DNA from: Streptomyces sp. ISL-10
Lineage (GTDB): Bacteria; Actinomycetota; Actinomycetes; Streptomycetales; Streptomycetaceae
Assembly: GCF_018614575.1 (NCBI RefSeq)
Contig: NZ_JAGGOJ010000013.1
Coordinates: forward strand, 186,001 to 250,000
DNA: 64,000 bases
Direction of reading: 5' to 3'
Shown: piece by piece, positions 41,890-50,321 of the stretch
Numbering within the stretch: position 1 is the stretch's first letter
Layout of the letters: each line of letters starts with the position of its first letter
Translations under genes and position numbers: made by a program
The notes under the pieces: model-generated
Seen by the model: only the letters and a program-made list of their open reading frames with translations
Told to the model about the DNA's origin: nothing
Database searches by the model: none

Positions 41890-42183
41890 TCAGTCACGCC
41901 ACGTGCCGCGTACGACGCCGTAGGTGCCGCAGAGCAGCATCAGCGTCAGGGCGCCGCGCAGCGCGAGCCCGAGGCCGTGACGCACCCCCCCGGTGTGGCC
42001 GATCGACCAGTCGCGGGCGACGATCAGCAGCAGCACGCTGCCGACGATCAGCGCGCCACCGCCGACGGTCCACAGCGCCCGCGCGACGGGCGACGCCCTC
42101 GCCCAGGCGCCGGTCCCGGCCGCGTCGTGCGACGACGGGTCGTCGTACGACGGTTCCTCCTCGGCCGGGGGTGGCGCGCTCAC
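41890..42183 (-). CDS. Small membrane protein, about two TM helices
   Basis: A 97-aa protein: a disordered acidic N-terminus (SAPPPAEEEPSYDDPSSHD), then helices ALWTVGGGALIVGSVLLLIV (about 36-55) and LRGALTLMLLCGTYGVVRG (about 75-93). No function is known. GTG 42183 is preceded by GAAGGGAACGG. It is convergent with the phosphatase-like gene and divergent from the LuxR regulator. Confidence 0.75.
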   Translation of the reverse strand: MSAPPPAEEEPSYDDPSSHDAAGTGAWARASPVARALWTVGGGALIVGSVLLLIVARDWSIGHTGGVRHGLGLALRGALTLMLLCGTYGVVRGTWRD

Positions 42184-42356
42184 TGCAATCCGTTCCCTTC
42201 GTGGGCCGACTCGGCGGCCCGACTCGGTGTCCGGGGCAGCGTGGGCCCGGGGGCTGGTCGACCCCCGGGGATCCGGGCGGTCGCTTGTGGCGTCCTAGGA
42301 TCTGCAACCAGGCTCGCAGCAGCGGCCGCTGCATCGCTCAGACTCCAGGACGACCT

Positions 42357-43022
42357 TTGCCCTACGACTTGAGGCCGGTGCGTGTCCTCGTCGTCGACGA
42401 CGAGGCGCTCGTACGCACCGCACTCCAGCAGGTTCTCGGCTCGGCCGGCGGCGTGACCGTCGTCGGGACCTGCGACGGTCCCGACGCCGTCGACGCCGTA
42501 CGCGACCTCGCACCCGATCTCGTCCTGCTGGACATCGACATGCCCTCCGTGCCCGGCTTCGACGTGCTGCGCACGCTGAGGGGCCTGCCCCGGCCGCCGG
42601 CCGTCGCGATGCTCACCGCCCTCGACACGGCGGACCACGTGGAACGCGCCCTGCGCGAGGGCGCGGCCGGCTTCCTGCTCAAGACCACCGACCCGCGGGT
42701 CTTCGTCGAGGCGGTGCGCCTGCTCGCCGCGGGCGGCGTGGTCTGCACACCGCCCGGCAGCGCGGAGGCGCTCTCCCGGTACGCGGCCTCGGCCCCGGTG
42801 TCGCCGGTCCCGGACGGCGTCGAAACCCTCGACGACCTCACTGCCCGCGAACGGGACGTTCTCGCCCTGATCGCCGCCGGCCTGTCCAACGCCGACATCG
42901 CGGCCCATCTCGGTATGGGCGTGACGACGGTCAAGACCCACATCGGCGCACTGAAGCGGAAACTGGCGGTGGGCAGCCGGGTCGCGCTGGCGTCCGTGAT
43001 GCACCGGTCGGCCGCGCGGTGA
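42357..43022 (+). CDS. NarL/LuxR-family response regulator
   Basis: A 221-aa regulator. The receiver domain has VVDDEALVRTAL and D59 in LVLLDIDMPS, with K in FLLKTTD. The C-terminal LuxR helix-turn-helix is LTARERDVLALIAAGLSNADIA and VTTVKTHIGALKRKL (about 155-210). TTG 42357 with AGGA six bases upstream gives the full receiver; a GTG nine codons later would truncate the first strand. Its stop overlaps the GTG of the kinase gene (GTGA), so they form a coupled two-component pair. Confidence 0.88.
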   Translation: MPYDLRPVRVLVVDDEALVRTALQQVLGSAGGVTVVGTCDGPDAVDAVRDLAPDLVLLDIDMPSVPGFDVLRTLRGLPRPPAVAMLTALDTADHVERALREGAAGFLLKTTDPRVFVEAVRLLAAGGVVCTPPGSAEALSRYAASAPVSPVPDGVETLDDLTARERDVLALIAAGLSNADIAAHLGMGVTTVKTHIGALKRKLAVGSRVALASVMHRSAAR

Positions 43023-44236
43023 GAACCGGCCTGCCGATCCCGGGCCGCGGAGACAGGGGCGCCGGCCCGGGGGCCGCCCGTCCGCGCCTCGGCCGTCCGC
43101 GCGTCGGCCGTCCGCGCGTCGGCTGTCGGCTCGGCCGGCTGGGGGCCGCCCCGGTGGCCGTCGAGGGCGTGGTCGTGGCCGCCGCCCTCGCCGAAGCGCT
43201 GGCGACCCGTCACTGGCTCACCGGCTGGATGGTCTGGATCGCGCCGGCGGTGGCCGTGGCGCTTCCGCTGCGGCGGCGTTCCCCCCGCGCGTTCATGCTG
43301 CTCGCCCTGCCGACGCTGGCCACCGGTGTGCTGTGGATCCCGGCGATGGCCGCCCTGCACGCCGTCGCCGCGTCCGAACGGCGCCGCAGCGAGGTGGCCG
43401 CATCGGCGGGGGCGGTCGCCGTCGTGTCCTTCGTGCCGTGGCAGCACATGGACGACTACTCCTGGTCCCTGCCAGACGTCACGCTCGGCCTCCTGCTCTC
43501 GGGACTGCTGGCCGTCGCACCCGCCGCCCTCGGCCTGCTCGGCCGTGCCCGCGCCGAACTCGCCGGCCGCCTCGCCGAACTGGCCCTCTCCCGTGAGCGT
43601 GAGCGCCGGTACGCCGCCGAACAGGCCACGCTGCGGGAACGCGAACGGCTGGCCCGCGACGTTCACGACACCGCCGCCCACCACCTGAGTCTGATCAGCC
43701 TGCGCTGCAGCGGACTCGCCACGGCCGCCGACTCCGTCCGGTACCGGGAGGAGGCCGCCGCCCTCGGCGAACTCAGCCGCCGGGCCGCGGCCGACCTGCG
43801 CCGGGCCATCCGCCACGACGGCCCCGGCTTCGCACAGCTGCCGGAACTGCTCGATGCGGCACGCGACCTGGTGGACTCGGTGCACCTGGATCCCGGTGCC
43901 TGCCCTCCGGCGGTCCAGCACGCCGCCTACCGCATCGTCCAGGAGGGCCTCACCAACATCCGCCGCCATGCCCCCGGCGCACGGGCCAGGGTGACGGTGC
44001 GCCGCACCGGCCACTCCCTGCTCGTCCTGGTCCACAACGGCCCGCCGCCCGCCGCCCGCACAGTCCCCGACCCCGGCGGCCACGGCCTGACGGGCCTGCG
44101 CACCCGCGCGGCGGCGCTCGGCGGCACGTTCACGTCCGGCCCGAGCCCCGACGGCGGCTTCGCCCTCGCCGCGACGCTGCCGGTGCCGGCGGCGCTCGGT
44201 TTTGGAGCTGAGCCGCCCGTGCCGGGGCAGGAGTAG
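43019..44236 (+). CDS. NarL-type sensor histidine kinase
   Basis: A 405-aa membrane kinase. The first 45 residues are Arg/Gly/Pro-rich with a repeated RPRVG encoded by a 15-bp tandem repeat. Four or more hydrophobic helices (about 46-180) form the sensor. The HisKA_3 helix ERERLARDVHDTAAHHLSLI carries H216. The HATPase region includes YRIVQEGLTNIRRHA, LVHNGPPP and GHGLTGLRTRAAALGG. It pairs with the regulator just upstream. The signal is unknown. Confidence 0.88.
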   Translation: MRTGLPIPGRGDRGAGPGAARPRLGRPRVGRPRVGCRLGRLGAAPVAVEGVVVAAALAEALATRHWLTGWMVWIAPAVAVALPLRRRSPRAFMLLALPTLATGVLWIPAMAALHAVAASERRRSEVAASAGAVAVVSFVPWQHMDDYSWSLPDVTLGLLLSGLLAVAPAALGLLGRARAELAGRLAELALSRERERRYAAEQATLRERERLARDVHDTAAHHLSLISLRCSGLATAADSVRYREEAAALGELSRRAAADLRRAIRHDGPGFAQLPELLDAARDLVDSVHLDPGACPPAVQHAAYRIVQEGLTNIRRHAPGARARVTVRRTGHSLLVLVHNGPPPAARTVPDPGGHGLTGLRTRAAALGGTFTSGPSPDGGFALAATLPVPAALGFGAEPPVPGQE

Positions 44237-44395
44237 TCAACCGGTGACATCTCCTGCGTCGTGGAGCGTCGGCAGCACCCTGCCGACGCTGCCGCTGTTC
44301 GCCCGCCTCTCCACGCGAGGCGAGGCGTCGAGCTGGACGGTGACACCTCAATGGGTCACCTTCACAGCCCACGCCCCGGCGGCCTGAGCGCCCCG

Positions 44396-45256
44396 TCAGT
44401 GCGGGACGCGGACCACGCCCTCCTGGATGACGGAGATCGCCAGCCGCCCGTCCTGGGTCCAGATGCGGGCCTGGCCCAGGCCCCGGCCGCCGGACGCGGA
44501 CGGGGACTCCTGGTCGTACAGCAGCCACTCGTCGGCGCGGAAGGGGCGGTGGAACCACATCGCGTGGTCCAGCGACGCGCCGACCACGTCGCCTACCGCC
44601 CAGCCGCCCCGCCCGTGCGCGAGCAGCACCGAGTCGAGCAGCGTCATGTCGGAGACGTACGTGGCGAGGCACACGTGGAGCAGGGGGTCGTCCGCGAGCT
44701 TGCCGTTCGTACGGAACCAGACCTGCGAGCGGGGCTCGCGCGGCTCGCCGACGCTGCCCCACGGGGGCGTGTCCGCGTACCGCAGGTCCACCGCGGCGCG
44801 TGCCTCGACCAGCCGCTGCGCGACCTTGGCCGGCAGGTGCCGCGGCAGCATCTCGGCCGCGGTCGGCAGCGACTCCGGGTCCGGCGCGGCGGGCATGTCC
44901 GCCTGGTGCTCCAGCCCTTCCTCGTGGACCTGGAAGGACGCCGACAGGTGGAAGATGGGCTGCCCGTGCTGGACGGCGACCACCCGGCGGGTCGTGAACG
45001 ACCGGCCGTCGCGGATGCGGTCGACCGTGTAGACGATCGGCGCCCCCGGGTCGCCCATGCGCAGGAAGTACGAGTGCAGGGAGTGCGCCGTGCGGTCGGC
45101 CGGGACGGTGCGGCCCGCGGCGACGAGCGCCTGGGCCGCGACCTGTCCGCCGAAGACGCGCGGGACCAGGGCGGAACGGGAACTGCCCCGGAAGATGTTC
45201 TGCTCGATCTGCTCAAGGTCGAGCAGATCGAGCAGTTCGTCGAGCGCTTGGTTCAC
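44396..45256 (-). CDS. Acyl-CoA thioesterase II (TesB family)
   Basis: A 286-aa double hot-dog thioesterase releasing free fatty acid and CoA. Recognisable motifs are VFGGQVAAQALVAA (about 34-47), HSLHSYFLRMGDP (about 58-70), RDGRSFTTRRVVAVQHG and, in the second half, SLDHAMWFHRPFRADEWLLY (about 225-244), which contains the conserved Asp and adjacent Thr/Gln region of TesB. GTG 45256 lies 10 bp after the stop of the acyl-CoA dehydrogenase gene, so the two are probably an operon acting on acyl-CoA. Confidence 0.92.
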   Translation of the reverse strand: MNQALDELLDLLDLEQIEQNIFRGSSRSALVPRVFGGQVAAQALVAAGRTVPADRTAHSLHSYFLRMGDPGAPIVYTVDRIRDGRSFTTRRVVAVQHGQPIFHLSASFQVHEEGLEHQADMPAAPDPESLPTAAEMLPRHLPAKVAQRLVEARAAVDLRYADTPPWGSVGEPREPRSQVWFRTNGKLADDPLLHVCLATYVSDMTLLDSVLLAHGRGGWAVGDVVGASLDHAMWFHRPFRADEWLLYDQESPSASGGRGLGQARIWTQDGRLAISVIQEGVVRVPH

Positions 45257-45266
45257 GTCAGGGAAC

Positions 45267-46424
45267 CTACAGGCCCATCGACTTGGCGATGATGGACTTC
45301 ATGACCTCGCTGGTGCCGCCGTAGATGCGGTTGACGCGGTTGTCGGCGTACAGGCGGGCGATCGGGTACTCGTTCATGTAGCCGTAGCCGCCGTGCAGCT
45401 GGAGGCAGCGGTCGATGACGCGGTGCGCGACCTCGGTGCAGAACAGCTTCGCGGATGCGGCCTCGGCGGGCGTGAGCTCGCCGGCGTCCAGGGCCTCCAG
45501 CGCGCGGTCGGCGACGGCCTCCGCGGCGTCCACCTCGGCCTGGCAGGCGGCCAGCTCGAACTTGGTGTTCTGGAAGGACGCGACGGGCTTGCCGAAGACG
45601 GTGCGGTCGTTCACGTACTCCTGGGCGAACCGGATGGCGGCCTTGGCCTGTGCGTACGCGCCGAACGCGATGCCCCAGCGCTCGGACGGCAGGTTCTGGC
45701 CGAGGTAGTAGAAGCCCTTGTTCTCCTCGCCGAGCAGGTCCTCGACCGGGACCTTGACGTCGACGAAGGCCAGCTCGGCGGTGTCGGAGGTGCGCAGGCC
45801 CAGCTTGTCCAGCTTGCGGCCGACCGAGTAGCCCTCGGACTTGGTGTCCACGGCGAACAGGGAGATGCCGAAGCGGCGGTCGTCCTCGCGCGGGGCGGAG
45901 GTGCGGGCGCAGACGATCACGCGGTCGGCGTGCACACCACCGGTGATGAAGGTCTTGGCGCCGTTGAGAACGTAGTGGGTGCCGTCCTCGGAGAGCTTGG
46001 CGGTGGTCTTCATGCCCGCGACGTCGGAGCCGGTGCCCGGCTCGGTCATCGCCAGCGCCCACATCTCCTCGCCGGTGACGAACTTCGTCAGGTAGCGCTT
46101 CTTCTGCTCGTCGGTGGCGAGCATCTTGATGTACGGCAGGGCGAGCAGCACGTGCACACCGGAGCCGCCGAAGATGACGCCCGCGCGCGAGGTCTCCTCG
46201 TAGAGCACGGCCTCGAACTTGTGCGTGTCCAGGCCCGCGCCGCCGAACTCCTCGGGGACGTTGATCCCGAAGATGCCCAGCTCGCCGAGCTTGTGGTAGA
46301 AGTCGCGCGGCGCCTGACCGGCAGCGAACCACTCGTCGTAGACGGGGACGACCTCGGCCTCGATGAAGGCGCGGATGGTGTCCCGGAACGCCTCGTGGTC
46401 CTCGTTGAAAACGGTACGGCGCAC
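45267..46424 (-). CDS. Acyl-CoA dehydrogenase (second, operon with thioesterase)
   Basis: A 385-aa ACAD with FNEDHEAFRDTIRAFIEAEV at the N-terminus, ALAMTEPGTGSDVAGMKTTA (about 122-141), FITGGVHADRVIV, RTVFGKPVASFQNTKFELA and HGGYGYMNEYPIARLYAD. At the usual catalytic-Glu position the sequence is YGGTSEVMK, with Gly instead of Glu, as in the ACAD branches where the base comes from another helix. GTG 46424 is set by GAGGAGGC five bases upstream; an upstream open frame to 46754 is not coding. Substrate is unknown, probably medium or long chain. Confidence 0.9.
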   Translation of the reverse strand: MRRTVFNEDHEAFRDTIRAFIEAEVVPVYDEWFAAGQAPRDFYHKLGELGIFGINVPEEFGGAGLDTHKFEAVLYEETSRAGVIFGGSGVHVLLALPYIKMLATDEQKKRYLTKFVTGEEMWALAMTEPGTGSDVAGMKTTAKLSEDGTHYVLNGAKTFITGGVHADRVIVCARTSAPREDDRRFGISLFAVDTKSEGYSVGRKLDKLGLRTSDTAELAFVDVKVPVEDLLGEENKGFYYLGQNLPSERWGIAFGAYAQAKAAIRFAQEYVNDRTVFGKPVASFQNTKFELAACQAEVDAAEAVADRALEALDAGELTPAEAASAKLFCTEVAHRVIDRCLQLHGGYGYMNEYPIARLYADNRVNRIYGGTSEVMKSIIAKSMGL

Positions 46425-46462
46425 GGACGCCTCCTCGTGACAGTTTTGGGTACGCTGGATGT

Positions 46463-46485
46463 CTAAGCGCTTGCTCAGGGCTAAG
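46463..46485. promoter_or_regulatory. Possible TetR-type operator upstream of the acyl-CoA dehydrogenase
   Basis: The sequence contains the 8-bp palindrome AAGCGCTT inside CTAAGCGCTTGCTCAGGGCTAAG, about 40-60 bp before the GTG. TAAGCGCTTGCT-like boxes occur before fatty-acid genes in actinobacteria. This is a weak, pattern-based call. Confidence 0.35.
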
Positions 46486-46600
46486 TTACCCGGCGGTTGT
46501 TGAAACTGTCCAGAGTGATGCTGCGCACGCGGGGCCGCACACGCGGATGCCGCAACGGCCCCGTCGCACACGTCTCCTGCAGTCGGCGCGCGTCCGGCGG

Positions 46601-47080
46601 TCAGCCCGAAAGAGGTGAGGGGCCCGGCTGGGGGTCCTCGCTGTCGTAGGCGGAGAGTGCCGCCTGGCGGAAATCGAGCAGTTCGACCAGGTCCTGCGGG
46701 GTCAGGTGTTCCTGGGCCAGCTTCACCGTCGCCCGGCCCTCCGTCGCCGCCCATGCGTGCCGGGCGCGCTTGTTGGCCCTGCGGCGGGTGTCGCTGCGGA
46801 GGAAGCCCGCACCCGCCGCGAAACCGGCCGAGGCGAGGGCGAGCAGCGCCGCGGGGATGCGGGCGTCCGCGGTGGCCAGGCCCGCCGCTCCGGCCGTGCC
46901 GGCGAGGAGGGCCGCGGGGAAGCCGAGGGCGATGTCGGTCTTCGTCCAGAACTCCGCCCGGCGGTGGGCGAGTTCCTTCTGGCGTGTCGCTTCGTCGCGC
47001 AGGCGCATGATTTCGCCGCGCAGGCGGCGTGCGGGCTCGTTCGGGTCCAGCAGCACGGTTCCGTCATCGGGAGTGGCCAT
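46601..47080 (-). CDS. Two-TM protein resembling SLATT-domain proteins
   Basis: A 159-aa protein. A charged helix (ARRLRGEIMRLRDEATRQKE, about 17-36) precedes AEFWTKTDIALGFPAALLAG, a first TM (about 50-68), and AALLALASAGFAAGAGFL (about 75-92), a second TM. An Arg-rich helix RRRANKRARHAWAATEGRA and an amphipathic C-terminus (PQDLVELLDFRQAALSAYD) follow. A basic two-TM hairpin with flanking helices is the layout of SLATT proteins, which act as pore-forming effectors in nucleotide-signalling conflict systems; no sensor gene is adjacent, so this is a hypothesis. ATG 47080. Confidence 0.7.
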   Translation of the reverse strand: MATPDDGTVLLDPNEPARRLRGEIMRLRDEATRQKELAHRRAEFWTKTDIALGFPAALLAGTAGAAGLATADARIPAALLALASAGFAAGAGFLRSDTRRRANKRARHAWAATEGRATVKLAQEHLTPQDLVELLDFRQAALSAYDSEDPQPGPSPLSG

Positions 47081-47222
47081 GCAGGAATTCCAACACACCG
47101 GATGGCGAAGGGAGTTGGGTTCGGTTCCACAGTCCTCGGGCAGGAGAGTCGTGGGCTTCCCACGGAACCCGTGTCGCCGAAGAGGCGTGGGTTCACCGCG
47201 AAACCGTGGGCCTGCCGTCACC

Positions 47223-48650
47223 TCACCCGTGCCGCAGCGCGAACCACAGCTCCATCCGGACGTCCACGTCGTCCAGGTCCTCCTCCAGCAGCCTCGCGGC
47301 GCGTTCGATGCGCTGGCGCACCGTGTTGCGGTGGATCTCCATCGCCGCCGCCGTGCGGTCCCAGCTGCCGTGCAGCGACAGCCAGGTGCGCAGCGTCTCG
47401 ACGAGCGCGGGGGAGTCGGTCAGCGGCGCGAGGCGCAGGCGTGCCTCGTCGGGGGACAGGGGGGCCGTCTCCCGGTGCCGGACCAGGTCCCTGCGCGTCG
47501 CGACGGCGTGCCGTACGGCACGTGCGGCCTGGGTGTCGGCGGCGGGCAGGGCGGCCGGGTCGGACGGGGCGCTCACGCCGAGCGTCCAGCCGGGCTGGGC
47601 GGTGACCTCGCGGGCGGTGGGGAGCAGGATCCGGACGGAGCCGTCCGCGTCCGGGTCGACCAACGCGCTGCCGAGCGTCGCGCCGAGCGCCGTGGCGGCA
47701 AAGGGGGTGCCGTCGCCGCCGCGTGCGTGGATCACGGTCCAGGGGCCGGGGCCGAGGAGCGGGGCCGTGGCGGTGGGGCTCGCGCCGAGCAGTAGCCGTA
47801 CGAGCGCGGCGCTGCGGCTGCCCGCGTCCGTGCCCTGCTGGGGAGCGGTGAGGAGGGAGAGCAGGACGACGGCGACCCCGGCGACGGTGTGGTCCCCGGC
47901 CTCCCTGGCGGGCGCGGCCAGGCCCAGGACCAGGCCCTCGCCGCCGCCGAGCGCGTATGCGGACAGGTGGCCGGCATCCACGAGGTCCGTCGCGGAGGCC
48001 GGAGCCGGGCGGTGGGAGGCGCCGGGGCTGACCACCCGTGCCAGGCGGGCCACCCCTGCCACCGCGTCCGGCGCCGGTTCGCGGCCCGCCGCGTACAGCC
48101 GGGCGCCGTCGGCGTCCAGCAGGACCGCCCAGCCCTCCAGTCGCACCGCCAGTTGGTGCAGCACCGCGGGGACCGGGTCGGGACGGGCGGCCGCCGAGGC
48201 CAGGCCCTGCTGCGCCTGCGTCACCCGGCGCAGCTCGCGGTGGCGTGCCTCTGCCATCAGCCGCCACACGGCCCGCGCGACGGCCGTGAACGTGGTGCGC
48301 TGCGGCACCTCCAGGAGGGGCAGTCCGCGCCGGTCGCACGCCTCGACCAGCTCGGCCGGAACCGTGTCGTACACGGGCGCGACCCCGAATCCGAGCGCCG
48401 CGGCCCCCGCCTCGACGATCCGCGCCACATACCGGTCGGCGTCCTTCAGCAGCACGCCCGCGCTCAGCAGCAGCTCGCCGCCCAGCAGATACGGATAGGG
48501 GTCGGCCATCTCGGAGGTGTGGACCATGTGGACGGCCGTGCCCTCGGCCGCGGGCGGGCCCGCGACCTGCCGCAGCCCCAGATCCGCGTCGGCGAGCAGC
48601 GAGGCGAGTGGGATCGGCGGGGTGGGCGGGGAAGTCGCGGGCTCGGGCAT
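47223..48650 (-). CDS. PucR-family transcriptional regulator
   Basis: A 475-aa regulator. The N-terminal PucR domain (about 8-125) has PLASLLADADLGLRQVAGP, VHTSEMADPYPYLLGGELLL and FGVAPVYDTVPAELVEACD. A central GGDEF-like region (about 270-390) follows. The C-terminal helix-turn-helix is LSLHGSWDRTAAAMEIHRNT and VRQRIERAARLL. Purine-catabolism-type regulators of this family usually control divergent transport and catabolic genes, and here the symporter / ureohydrolase operon is divergent. ATG 48650 or 48665 may be the start; neither has a strong ribosome binding site. Confidence 0.9.
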   Translation of the reverse strand: MPEPATSPPTPPIPLASLLADADLGLRQVAGPPAAEGTAVHMVHTSEMADPYPYLLGGELLLSAGVLLKDADRYVARIVEAGAAALGFGVAPVYDTVPAELVEACDRRGLPLLEVPQRTTFTAVARAVWRLMAEARHRELRRVTQAQQGLASAAARPDPVPAVLHQLAVRLEGWAVLLDADGARLYAAGREPAPDAVAGVARLARVVSPGASHRPAPASATDLVDAGHLSAYALGGGEGLVLGLAAPAREAGDHTVAGVAVVLLSLLTAPQQGTDAGSRSAALVRLLLGASPTATAPLLGPGPWTVIHARGGDGTPFAATALGATLGSALVDPDADGSVRILLPTAREVTAQPGWTLGVSAPSDPAALPAADTQAARAVRHAVATRRDLVRHRETAPLSPDEARLRLAPLTDSPALVETLRTWLSLHGSWDRTAAAMEIHRNTVRQRIERAARLLEEDLDDVDVRMELWFALRHG

Positions 48651-48782
48651 GGACAGTCCATCCACTGGAGGCGGAGAGGGTGGATAAAAAGTACACTTCT
48701 GCGCCTCTTTCCGGCCACCTACCGTCGACTCTCACAAGCGCGCACCAGGACCGTTCCGGGGGACGAGACGGAAGGAAAGCCG

Positions 48783-50258
48783 ATGGCTGTCGACTACGCA
48801 GTGATCGTCGTCTATCTGGCCGGCATGCTCGGCATGGGCTGGTGGGGCATGCGCCGTGCCAAGTCCAAGAGCGAGTTCCTGGTCGCGGGCCGCCGCCTCG
48901 GCCCGTGGATGTACTCCGGGACCATGGCCGCCGTCGTCCTCGGTGGCGCGTCCACCATCGGCGGCGTCGGCCTCGGCTACAAGTACGGACTCTCGGGCGC
49001 CTGGATGGTCTTCACCATCGGACTCGGGCTGCTCGCACTGTCGGTCCTCTTCTCGGCGCGCATCGCCCGGCTGAAGGTCTACACCGTCTCCGAGATGCTC
49101 GACCTGCGCTACGGCGGCACGGCGGGCGTCATCTCCGGCGTCGTGATGTGGGCGTACACGCTGATGCTCGCCGTCACCTCGACCATCGCGTACGCCACGA
49201 TCTTCGACGTGCTCTTCGACATCGACCGCGCCGCCTCGATCGTCCTCGGCGGCGCGATCGTCGTCGCCTACTCGACGCTCGGCGGCATGTGGTCGATCAC
49301 CCTCACCGACATGGTGCAGTTCGTCGTCAAGACGATCGGTGTGCTGCTGCTCCTGCTGCCCATCGCGGTCGTCAAGGCGGGCGGCTTCAGCGAGATGAGG
49401 GCCGCGCTGCCCACCGACTACTTCGCCCCGCTCGGCATCGGCGGCGAGACGATCTTCACCTACGTCCTGATCTACACCTTCGGCATGCTGATCGGGCAGG
49501 ACATCTGGCAGCGGGTGTTCACCGCGCGCAGCGACAAGGTCGCCCGCTGCGGCGGCACCGTCGCCGGCACGTACTGCCTGGTGTACGCCCTCGCCGGTGC
49601 CGTCATCGGTACGGCCGCCAAGGTCCTCTACCCCGATCTCGCCAACGCCGACGACGCCTTCGCCACCATCGTCAAGGACGAACTGCCCATGGGTGTGCGC
49701 GGCCTGGTGCTCGCGGCGGCCCTCGCCGCCGTCATGTCGACCTCGTCCGGCGCACTGATCGCCTGTGCCACCGTCGCCAACAACGACATCTGGTCGCGGC
49801 TGCGCGGGCTCGCGCACAAGGAACGCGCGCACGACGAGGTGAAGGGCAACCGCGCCTTCATCCTCCTCATGGGCATCGCCGTCATCTGCATCGCCATCGC
49901 GCTCAACAACGTCGTCGAAGCACTGACCGTGGCCTACAACCTGCTCGTCGGCGGCCTGCTCGTGCCCATCCTCGGTGGCCTGCTGTGGAAGCGTGGCACC
50001 GTGCAGGGCGCGCTCGCCTCCGTGGTCGTCGGCGGCCTCTCGGTCGTCGGCCTGATGGCGGTGTACGGCATCCTCGCCAACCAGCCCGTCTACTACGGCC
50101 TGCTCTCCTCGCTCGCCGCCTACGTGATCATCAGCCTGCTGACCCGCCCGACGGACGCCGCGGTGCTCGCGAACTGGCGCGAGCGGCTCGCGGGCCGCGG
50201 GGGAGATGAGGCGGAGGCGGGGACCCCGGCGTCCGTGCCCGCCACCGCCAACAGTTAA
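48783..50258 (+). CDS. Sodium:solute symporter family transporter
   Basis: A 491-aa membrane protein with about 13 helices, typical of the SSF family (Na+-coupled uptake of small solutes). The N-terminal SKSEFLVAGRRLGPWMYSGT and GGASTIGGVGLGYKYG (about 54-69) carry the conserved SSF sodium-site region; TLGGMWSITLTDMVQFVVK and GQDIWQRVFTARS are further signature blocks. ATG 48783 follows GGAAGGAAAG. It is first in an operon with a ureohydrolase and a ThDP enzyme, so a guanidino compound or its product is the likely substrate. It is divergent from the PucR regulator. Confidence 0.93.
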   Translation: MAVDYAVIVVYLAGMLGMGWWGMRRAKSKSEFLVAGRRLGPWMYSGTMAAVVLGGASTIGGVGLGYKYGLSGAWMVFTIGLGLLALSVLFSARIARLKVYTVSEMLDLRYGGTAGVISGVVMWAYTLMLAVTSTIAYATIFDVLFDIDRAASIVLGGAIVVAYSTLGGMWSITLTDMVQFVVKTIGVLLLLLPIAVVKAGGFSEMRAALPTDYFAPLGIGGETIFTYVLIYTFGMLIGQDIWQRVFTARSDKVARCGGTVAGTYCLVYALAGAVIGTAAKVLYPDLANADDAFATIVKDELPMGVRGLVLAAALAAVMSTSSGALIACATVANNDIWSRLRGLAHKERAHDEVKGNRAFILLMGIAVICIAIALNNVVEALTVAYNLLVGGLLVPILGGLLWKRGTVQGALASVVVGGLSVVGLMAVYGILANQPVYYGLLSSLAAYVIISLLTRPTDAAVLANWRERLAGRGGDEAEAGTPASVPATANS

Positions 50259-50321
50259 AGTCGTACAAACGCACCAAAAACATGTGGAAGCGCAATGGAG
50301 CGCGAGAAGGAAGGCATCCCT

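Noticed and set aside
44237..44395. A short gene between the sensor kinase and the thioesterase
   Set aside because: The open frame overlaps the kinase end, has no ribosome binding site and shows no recognisable protein.
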